Below, one piece after another: positions 1 through 4,582 of a stretch of 5,290 nucleotides of DNA. How positions within the stretch are numbered: the stretch's first letter is position 1; the number at the start of each line of letters is the position of its first letter. The notes under the pieces are model-generated. The model was not told the DNA's origin. It saw only the letters and a list, made by a program, of their open reading frames with translations, and ran no database searches. The translations under genes and the position numbers were made by a program. Source of the DNA: Candidatus Krumholzibacteriia bacterium (GTDB lineage Bacteria > Krumholzibacteriota > Krumholzibacteriia > LZORAL124-64-63); assembly GCA_014859985.1 (NCBI GenBank), contig JACZKN010000273.1:1-5290 (forward strand), in the 5' to 3' direction.

Positions 1-72
1 GTCCTGGGCCAGGGCCGGCAGGGCGAGCACGGCTACGAACGCGAGCACGGGGAGAAGTCGCAACGGGCGCAT
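1..72 (-). CDS. 5' end of a divergent gene for a secreted protein (partial, signal peptide only)
   Basis: Read on the minus strand, an ATG at 72-70 opens a frame that stays open to the window edge, giving exactly 24 codons. The peptide starts MRPLRLLPVLAF and continues hydrophobic to LPALAQD. This is a textbook Sec signal peptide: a basic n-region (two Arg), a Leu/Val/Ala core, and an ALA-Q type signal peptidase I site. A GGAGGA Shine-Dalgarno sequence (complement of 76-81) lies just before the ATG, a rather short spacing but a strong match. The gene diverges from the YihY/BrkB-like gene across a 90-base spacer. A TATCTT hexamer on the minus strand (complement of 113-118) could be its -10, but no good -35 accompanies it. 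The mature protein is outside the window, so only export from the cytoplasm can be inferred, not function. Confidence 0.72.
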   Translation of the reverse strand, partial: MRPLRLLPVLAFVAVLALPALAQD

Positions 73-162
73 GGTTCCTCCAGGCGGCTGGGTCGGGGGC
101 GAGGACCCGTCCAAGATAGGGCATGGAGGGGCCGGGGAAAACGGCGGAATGGTCCCGCGAAC

Positions 163-1080
163 ATGGTTGATTTCCCCGCCCGCCTCGCCCAGACTGGCGC
201 GGCCATGGCCAGACTCCGATACCTCCAGCGATGGTGGCACTTCCTGGTCCGTCTCCAGCGGGAGATGGCCTACGACGACTGCATGGGCATGGCCGCGCAG
301 ATCGCCTTCTACACCATGCTGGGCCTGTTCCCCTTCCTGATCTTCCTGCTGAGCATCGTCAGCACCTTCCCCATCGGCGAAGCCCTGCAGCCGCTGCTGC
401 TGGAGGCGCTGGCGGACCAGATGCCCGCGGAGGCCGCCAGGTACGTGGCCGAGGTGGTGCTGAACCTGCTGCCGACGACGAACCAGGGGCTGCTGAGCGT
501 CGGCCTGCTGGCCTCGTTGTGGAGCGCGAGCATGGCCATCGGCGCCCTGATCACCACCATCAACCGGGCCTACAACATCCGGCCGCGGCGCAACATCGCG
601 ACCCAGAAGCTGCTGTCCATCGTGCTGACCCTGGCGCTGTCGGGCCTGTGGCTGATCTCCATGACCATCATCCTGGTGGGACCGCGGGTCACCCAGGACA
701 TCTTCGAGTACATGGGCATCGCCAGCGCGACCAACACCTTCTGGACCAGCGTGCGCCTGCCCATGGCCTTCGTGCTGAACCTGCTGGCCCTGTCGATCCT
801 GTACTACATCGCCCCGGAGGCGAAGCAGCGCTTCCGCTGGATCCTGCCCGGGGCGGTCACGTCCACCATCCTGTGGATGGCGGCCTCGTCGGCGTTCCGG
901 TACTTCCTGGCCAACTTCGGCGCCTACAACAAGACCTACGGCTCCCTGGCCGCCCTGGTGATCCTGATGGCCTGGCTGTGGCTGTCGGGATTCGTGTTCC
1001 TGCTGGGGGCGGAGATCAATTCGCTGATGAAGCGCATGGAGAAGGAGGATCCGCCCAAGCGGATGCGCCCCTTGCGCTGA
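163..1080 (+). CDS. YihY/virulence factor BrkB family inner-membrane protein
   Basis: A 305-residue polytopic membrane protein. About six hydrophobic segments are visible, near residues 43-68, 110-134, 149-173, 198-217, 227-250 and 260-284. Family hallmarks are the AQIAFYTMLGLFPFLIFLL segment in the first helix, the NRAYNI stretch after the second helix, and the final GSLAALVILMAWLWLSGFVF segment running into GAEIN. The length fits the family, usually about 280-330 residues. The N-terminus (WWHFLVRLQREM) is amphipathic and the tail after residue 288 is basic and cytoplasmic-looking. BrkB was first linked to serum resistance in Bordetella; the molecular activity of the family remains unsettled and older RNase BN labels are considered wrong. 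The start is uncertain: neither ATG 163 nor the in-frame ATG 205 (residue 15) has a good SD sequence. It is followed after 12 bases by the OsmC-like gene, so the two are probably cotranscribed. Confidence 0.9.
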   Translation: MVDFPARLAQTGAAMARLRYLQRWWHFLVRLQREMAYDDCMGMAAQIAFYTMLGLFPFLIFLLSIVSTFPIGEALQPLLLEALADQMPAEAARYVAEVVLNLLPTTNQGLLSVGLLASLWSASMAIGALITTINRAYNIRPRRNIATQKLLSIVLTLALSGLWLISMTIILVGPRVTQDIFEYMGIASATNTFWTSVRLPMAFVLNLLALSILYYIAPEAKQRFRWILPGAVTSTILWMAASSAFRYFLANFGAYNKTYGSLAALVILMAWLWLSGFVFLLGAEINSLMKRMEKEDPPKRMRPLR

Positions 1081-1092
1081 GGAGGCAACGGC

Positions 1093-1509
1093 ATGCAGAA
1101 CACGATGACCGCGACCTGGGCGGGCGGGATGCGTTTCGTCCACCGCTCGGCCAGCGGGCACGCCGTGGTCACCGACACCCCGGCCGACCAGGGCGGCCTG
1201 GGTTCGGCGGCCTCACCCATGGAACTGGTGATCCTGGGCCTGATCGGCTGCACGGGCGTCGACGTGGCGAGCATACTTCACAAGATGAAGCAGTCATTCG
1301 AAAGCTTAGAAGTAGCAGCTACTTACGAGCGGGCTGCGGACCATCCGCGGGTCTACACCAGGATCCACGTGACCTACACCCTGCGCGGTGACCTGGACCT
1401 GAAGAAAGTGCGCCGGGCCGTCGAGCTGTCGGAGAAGACCTACTGCTCGGTGACCGCCATGCTGCGCGGGACGGCTGAGATCACGTCGGAAGTCCGGATC
1501 AACCCCTGA
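1093..1509 (+). CDS. OsmC family protein (peroxiredoxin-like thiol peroxidase)
   Basis: A 138-residue protein of normal OsmC/Ohr length. The family signature is complete: SPMELVILGLIGCTGVDV with the presumed peroxidatic Cys53, and the second-half KTYCSV segment with Cys118, the presumed resolving cysteine. Known members reduce organic or inorganic hydroperoxides in the cytoplasm as obligate dimers. The MELVILGLIGCTGVDVASIL wording resembles the YhfA-like branch more than Ohr, so substrate preference is open. The start is firm: GGAGG at 1081-1085 lies seven bases before the ATG and directly follows the stop of the BrkB-like gene, which implies an operon and possible translational coupling. Codons between about 1270 and 1330 (ATA, CTT, TTA, GTA, GCA, ACT) are much more AT-rich than the rest of the gene, although the protein reads normally through this stretch. 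Confidence 0.92.
   Translation: MQNTMTATWAGGMRFVHRSASGHAVVTDTPADQGGLGSAASPMELVILGLIGCTGVDVASILHKMKQSFESLEVAATYERAADHPRVYTRIHVTYTLRGDLDLKKVRRAVELSEKTYCSVTAMLRGTAEITSEVRINP
1310..1324. repeat. 15-base hyphenated palindrome inside the OsmC-like gene
   Basis: AAGTAGC-A-GCTACTT is a perfect seven-base inverted repeat around a single A. It lies in a locally AT-rich stretch (about 1270-1330) that also holds CTTCA/TGAAG arms at 1276-1280 and 1286-1290. The one-base centre makes a protein-binding site more likely than an RNA hairpin, but chance within coding sequence is possible. Confidence 0.4.
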
Positions 1510-1520
1510 CGAATTCCGCG

Positions 1521-1545
1521 TAAATCATTAATATATAATAATTTA
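1521..1545. repeat. AT-only imperfect palindrome downstream of the OsmC-like gene
   Basis: Arms TAAATCATTA (1521-1530) and TAATAATTTA (1536-1545) pair at nine of ten positions around an ATATA centre. It sits 11 bases past the OsmC-like stop codon, in the AT-rich block 1519-1566, which is sharply different from the GC-rich surroundings. It could be an operator, a curved UP-like region for the downstream promoter, or a weak transcription end. There is no GC stem followed by a T tract, so it is not a classical intrinsic terminator. Confidence 0.4.
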
Positions 1546-1652
1546 ACATAATTTGACTCAAGTTTTCGCCCGGCTTGCCGATCATGGCTGTTCACCCGGA
1601 TGCGGGGTTGAGAACGCTCGCTCTTCGTGACGATTTTGCAACTTTTAGGTGC

Positions 1653-1658
1653 TACAAT
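1653..1658 (+). promoter_or_regulatory. Candidate -10 element for the metalloprotease gene
   Basis: TACAAT matches the sigma-70 -10 consensus at five of six positions and would start transcription near 1665, about 50 bases before the chosen ATG. The same eight bases GCTACAAT recur at 4380-4387 before the next secreted-protein gene, in each case after a T-rich run. The -35 is poor: GTGACG at 1627-1632 would need a 20-base spacer and TTGCAA at 1636-1641 only 11. The lineage's sigma preference is unknown. Confidence 0.4.
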
Positions 1659-1663
1659 AGCTC

Positions 1664-1686
1664 ACGGGCTTTCAAGTCGGGCCCGT
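1664..1686 (+). other. Hairpin at the predicted 5' end of the metalloprotease mRNA
   Basis: ACGGGC (1664-1669) and GCCCGT (1681-1686) form a perfect six-base stem with an 11-base loop. It begins almost exactly where transcription from the TACAAT at 1653-1658 would start, and ends 17 bases before the SD sequence. Placed there it could stabilise the transcript; a regulatory role is not shown. Confidence 0.35.
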
Positions 1687-1703
1687 CCACGCCAACCGCT
1701 TCC

Positions 1704-1709
1704 GAGGAG
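1704..1709 (+). promoter_or_regulatory. Shine-Dalgarno sequence that fixes the metalloprotease start
   Basis: GAGGAG lies six bases before ATG 1716. The reading frame is open further upstream, to a TTG at 1575, but only the 1716 start has this SD sequence and yields an N-terminal signal peptide. The longer version would bury the hydrophobic segment about 50 residues in and would run through the promoter-like sequence. Confidence 0.85.
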
Positions 1710-1715
1710 TATCTT

Positions 1716-4094
1716 ATGGCTCCGCGTTTCCTGCTGCCCGTGAGTGCCGCCATTCTCGTGCTGGGGGCCGCCGCCGCCCTGGCCGCCGACCGTCCGCAGC
1801 CGGTGCCCGCCCACCCGGACCTGCTGCAGCGCCTGGGCCCGAAGGAAGTGGCCCGGCTCCACCAGAAGGCCACCACGCCGCAGATGGCGGCGGACCTGCG
1901 CCTGCACAGGGCGGACAAGGCGCCCGCCCTGGCCGGTACCGGCACCTGCCTGGTCATCCTCTGGCAGTTCACGGACCATCCGGCCGACCAGGCGAGCCAC
2001 CCGTCGTCGGCCTACGACGACATGATGTTCTCCACCGGCACCTTCCCCACCGGGAGCATGAACGACTACTACCTGGAGGCCAGCCACGGCGTCTTCGGCG
2101 TGGCCGGGCAGATCGTGGGCTGGACCACCTCCGCGGACACCTACGCCAGCTACGCCAACGGCGACGGCAGCCAGGACCCCTACACGGCGCGGGAAATGAT
2201 CCGCGACGCGGTGGCGCAGCTCGACCCGTACCTCGACTTCGCCCAGTTCGACAACGACGGCCCCGACGGCATCCCCGACAGCGGCGACGACGACGGCCTG
2301 GTGGACGCCCTGTTCTTCGTGCACGCGGGCCCGGGCCAGGAGCAGTCCGGCAACACCAACGACATCTGGTCCCACGCCTGGGCATTCGGCGGCGGCCTGG
2401 CGACCAACGACGGCGTGATGGTCTACCGCTACTCGGTCGAGCCCGAGGAGTTCACCGACGGCAGCATGATCACCATCGGCGTCTTCGCCCACGAGTACGG
2501 CCACGTGCTGGGCCTGCCCGACCTCTACGACACCGACTACTCGAGCCAGGGCATCGGCGAGTGGGGCCTGATGTCCGGCGGCAGCTGGACCCGCCGCGAC
2601 GGCGGCGCCCCCGGCAGCAGTCCCACCCACCTGACGGCCTGGTGCAAGGCGCAGCTGGGCTGGGTCACGCCCGTGGAGATCACCGCGGACCAGACCGGCC
2701 TCGTGGTCCCGCCCGCGGAGACGAACGCGGTGGCCTACAAGTTCTTCAAGGACGGTTTCGCCGGCGGCGACGAGTACTACCTGATCGAGAACCGGCGCCG
2801 CCTGGGCTTCGACGAGGGCCTGCTGCGCCGCCAGCAGACCTACGGCTACGCCGACCCCGAGGGCCTGATCATCTACCACGTGGACGAGGCGGCATCCGGC
2901 AACTCCAACGACCTGCACCGGCTGGTGGACGTCGTCGACGCCAGCCCCTGGTTCGACGGCCTGGGCGGCTGGTGGGAGAACCTGGACGCGCCCCAGGCGA
3001 ACTACGCCAAGGTCTCGGGCTTCAACCGCGGCGACAACGGCGACCTGTGGCCCGGTTTCACGGCCTTCACCGCCGACAGCACCCAGTGGGCCGGGCTCCG
3101 CGACCGCACCACGTTCAGCGACGCGACCGTGCCCGCGGCCGGCGACTACGAGTGCAACCCGACGGGCTTCAGCCTGGCGAACATCGCCCTGGTCGGCACC
3201 GACGTGGTGCTGGACGTTTCCTTCGCCGGGGTGGGCGACGCCGTGCCGGCCAACGTCGCCGTGGGCGGCGTCTGGGACTTCGAGACCGGCGTGGACGAGT
3301 GGCAGTTCTGCAACAGCTACGCCCACTGGGACCAGTCCCAGGCCGGCAGCTGCGCCGGAGCCGGCGGGCTTTGGTTCGGCACCACCGGCTGGCCCTACTG
3401 CGGCGGCGTGGGTTACGGCAACAACTGGAACGACTTCGCCTGGATCACGGTCGGCGTGCTGACGGGCTCGAACCCCCAGGTGGAGCTGACCCACCGCTAC
3501 GCCCTGGAGTCGGGCTACGACTATGCCTACGTGGAGGTGCGGCCCTGGGGCGACGCCGCGGCCGGCTGGACCACCCTGGCCACCTTCAACGGCACCAGCG
3601 GCTGCACCAGCGGCAGCTGGGCCATCCCGGGGGCGGTGCTGGCGGCCGCCGATCCCGACGGCAACGGCACCGCGGCGGTGGATGTGCGGCTGCGCATGAC
3701 CAGCGACGGCGGCTGGTCCAGCGAGGACGGCAGCTTCTGCGGCGTCGGCTGGTGGGTGGACCGGGTGGCGGTGACGGCGCTCTATCCGGCGGGTACGGAC
3801 CTGCCGGCGGCTGGCGATGTGGCCGCCCTGCTCGAACCGGTGCCCAACCCGTTCAATCCCCTGACCACCCTGCGCTACCACGTGCCGGTGGGCGTGCGCA
3901 GCGTCGGACTGGCGGTCTACGACCAGCGCGGCCGCCTGGTGCGGCGCCTCGAGGCCGCGTCCACCGCCGGTTGGCACGAGGCCCGTTGGGATGGGCGCAC
4001 CGACCTGGGGGGGCGCGCGGCAAGCGGCCTGTACTTCGCCCGCCTGGTCGCCGACGGCGCGGCGCAGACGCAGAAGATGGTTCTGGTCCAGTAG
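1716..4094 (+). CDS. Secreted M6-family zinc metalloprotease (immune inhibitor A-like) with T9SS/FlgD-like C-terminal domain
   Basis: A 792-residue exported protease. Residues 1-23 are a signal peptide (MAPRFLLPVSAAILVLG core, cleavage near ALA-AD), and residues 24 to about 74 look like a propeptide. The catalytic domain begins near CLVILWQFTDHP. It holds an acidic, possibly Ca-binding loop at 179-197 (FDNDGPDGIPDSGDDDG), the zinc site HEYGHVLGLPD (His259, Glu260, His263, with Asp269 the likely third ligand), Met286 in GLMSGGSW as candidate Met-turn, LGWV at 314-317, YYLIENRR at 354-361 and GLIIYHVDE at 383-391, all typical of M6 peptidases. A region from about 519 to 690, starting VWDFETGVDEW, is rich in Gly, Trp and Cys and resembles a beta jelly-roll module. 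PNPFNP (710-715) opens a C-terminal FlgD-Ig/T9SS type A sorting-like domain ending GLYFARLV...KMVLVQ. The protein is likely released or surface-attached and degrades extracellular protein. It stands alone, with its own promoter region. Confidence 0.93.
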   Translation: MAPRFLLPVSAAILVLGAAAALAADRPQPVPAHPDLLQRLGPKEVARLHQKATTPQMAADLRLHRADKAPALAGTGTCLVILWQFTDHPADQASHPSSAYDDMMFSTGTFPTGSMNDYYLEASHGVFGVAGQIVGWTTSADTYASYANGDGSQDPYTAREMIRDAVAQLDPYLDFAQFDNDGPDGIPDSGDDDGLVDALFFVHAGPGQEQSGNTNDIWSHAWAFGGGLATNDGVMVYRYSVEPEEFTDGSMITIGVFAHEYGHVLGLPDLYDTDYSSQGIGEWGLMSGGSWTRRDGGAPGSSPTHLTAWCKAQLGWVTPVEITADQTGLVVPPAETNAVAYKFFKDGFAGGDEYYLIENRRRLGFDEGLLRRQQTYGYADPEGLIIYHVDEAASGNSNDLHRLVDVVDASPWFDGLGGWWENLDAPQANYAKVSGFNRGDNGDLWPGFTAFTADSTQWAGLRDRTTFSDATVPAAGDYECNPTGFSLANIALVGTDVVLDVSFAGVGDAVPANVAVGGVWDFETGVDEWQFCNSYAHWDQSQAGSCAGAGGLWFGTTGWPYCGGVGYGNNWNDFAWITVGVLTGSNPQVELTHRYALESGYDYAYVEVRPWGDAAAGWTTLATFNGTSGCTSGSWAIPGAVLAAADPDGNGTAAVDVRLRMTSDGGWSSEDGSFCGVGWWVDRVAVTALYPAGTDLPAAGDVAALLEPVPNPFNPLTTLRYHVPVGVRSVGLAVYDQRGRLVRRLEAASTAGWHEARWDGRTDLGGRAASGLYFARLVADGAAQTQKMVLVQ

Positions 4095-4095
4095 G

Positions 4096-4112
4096 TTCCC
4101 TGGTCCAGGGGA
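4096..4112 (+). terminator. Short hairpin after the metalloprotease stop codon (weak terminator candidate)
   Basis: CCCTG (4098-4102) and CAGGG (4106-4110) pair around a GTC loop, extendable by a G-U and an A-U pair at the base (4096-4097 with 4111-4112). It begins two bases after the TAG stop. No T tract follows, so at best it is a weak or Rho-assisted end, or a 3' exonuclease block. Confidence 0.25.
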
Positions 4113-4215
4113 TAGCCGGGGGCGGTGCCGGCCGGGAGGTCGGCGCGGTGTGGGGAGGTTTGTCAGGATTTTTCGAGATTTGGATCGCCAGGGGATGGTG
4201 CGTTTCCGGAATCGG

Positions 4216-4246
4216 TTTACATTAGCGGACGTGATTGGTGTAGAAT
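4216..4246 (+). promoter_or_regulatory. Candidate promoter (TTTACA - 19 bases - TAGAAT)
   Basis: TTTACA (4216-4221) matches the -35 consensus at five of six positions and TAGAAT (4241-4246) the -10 at five of six. The 19-base spacer is longer than the usual 17. Transcription would start near 4253 and give a leader of about 290-330 bases before the lectin-like gene, so it may be a secondary promoter or drive an unseen short transcript. Confidence 0.4.
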
Positions 4247-4342
4247 CATGGCCGCGGGTACCTTGAACCTGGGGCCTGCCGGTGCCTCCAATGCGTTGGC
4301 TGGGCTGAAAATGATTATTATCAATCCAATTAGCGACCCAAC

Positions 4343-4375
4343 AAAAAGTAAAATTCTCTGTATTTTTGTCTTTTT
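4343..4375. repeat. AT-rich imperfect inverted repeat
   Basis: AAAAAG (4343-4348) pairs with CTTTTT (4370-4375) and AAAAT (4350-4354) with ATTTT (4362-4366), around a seven-base loop and a small asymmetric bulge. It lies directly before the TACAAT at 4382-4387. A roughly symmetric A/T stem could be a weak bidirectional terminator for upstream transcription, or a bent UP-like or operator region. Confidence 0.35.
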
Positions 4376-4381
4376 ATGCGC

Positions 4382-4387
4382 TACAAT
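4382..4387 (+). promoter_or_regulatory. Candidate -10 element for the lectin-like secreted-protein gene
   Basis: TACAAT, inside the same GCTACAAT octamer as at 1651-1658, ends the AT-rich island. Transcription would begin near 4394 and produce a leader of about 150 bases to TTG 4544 or 190 to ATG 4583. No good -35 is present at 16-18 bases; the region upstream is simply T-rich. Confidence 0.4.
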
Positions 4388-4398
4388 CATGGGGTCGA

Positions 4399-4542
4399 CC
4401 GCTGGAGCGTCCAGGGATGGGGGCCATTCTCCAATCTCCTGACCCAGCGGGAGGCATCCGGGAACCGGCCGTGCACCGCATGGGTGCCGGACGGGGGGAG
4501 CGGTTCCCCGCAAAAGGTATCGACGCAAAAAGGTAGGTCGAT
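4399..4542 (+). promoter_or_regulatory. Structured 5' leader of the lectin-like gene (possible cis-regulatory RNA, unclassified)
   Basis: Several perfect stems follow one another. First, CCGCTGG (4399-4405) pairs with CCAGCGG (4444-4450). Second, GGGAACCG (4460-4467) pairs with CGGTTCCC (4501-4508), enclosing GCACC (4473-4477) with GGTGC (4483-4487). Third, ATCGAC (4519-4524) pairs with GTCGAT (4537-4542). The loop of the third stem carries most of the SD-like AGGTAGG (4531-4537), and the possible TTG start follows one base after the stem. The second stem competes with an alternative hairpin GGGGA/TCCCC (4495-4499 with 4505-4509), the sort of mutually exclusive pairing used in switches. GCAAAAGGTA is nearly repeated at 4510-4519 and 4525-4535. 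I match it to no known riboswitch class; in GC-rich DNA some of this pairing could be chance. Confidence 0.35.
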
Positions 4543-4582
4543 CTTGAACTCTGCATTCGCGCGTCCGTTGGTCGTCGCCCCC

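Larger units (their letters stand above)
4095..4582. other. Long intergenic region between the two secreted-protein genes
   Basis: No convincing gene lies here. In order it holds a short GC hairpin just after the protease stop, a GC-rich stretch to about 4200, a TTTACA/TAGAAT promoter-like pair (4216-4246), an AT-rich island (about 4307-4378) with an inverted repeat, a TACAAT box (4382-4387), and a GC-rich leader with nested stems up to 4542. The drop in GC around 4307-4378 is as sharp as that at 1519-1566 before the protease gene. Its exact right limit depends on whether the next gene starts at TTG 4544 or ATG 4583. Confidence 0.6.

Noticed and set aside
59..1076. Inverted near-repeat ATGCGCCCsTTGCG (complement of 59-72 and 1063-1076) flanking the BrkB-like gene
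   Set aside because: Both copies are coding sequence for Met-Arg-Pro-Leu-Arg in GC-rich codons, 13 of 14 matching. There are no target duplications or transposase, so this is most likely coincidence.
1575..1715. Longer start (TTG 1575) for the metalloprotease
   Set aside because: The extension has no SD sequence, crosses promoter-like DNA and hides the signal peptide. ATG 1716 has GAGGAG at ideal spacing.
1662..3977. Very long minus-strand open frame opposite the metalloprotease, and other long frames overlapping all the genes
   Set aside because: These are low-complexity His/Arg/Gly/Ala/Val-rich translations, the usual by-product of GC-rich coding DNA. They show no domain, SD sequence or signal, while the + strand frame is a complete M6 protease.
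4343..4375. Classical intrinsic terminator
   Set aside because: The stem is almost purely A/T and bulged, with no GC-rich hairpin before the T run, so only a weak or alternative role can be proposed.
4510..4542. Resemblance to a c-di-GMP-I (GEMM) riboswitch because of GACGCAAA and GGTAGGT words
   Set aside because: The paired GCAAACC element, the tetraloop/receptor stems and the required spacing are missing. The words are only 30 bases apart inside one small hairpin.
4376..4582. Upstream extension of the lectin-like gene to ATG 4376
   Set aside because: The frame is open, but that ATG overlaps the candidate -10 box, has no SD sequence, and the added residues look non-coding and would displace the signal peptide.
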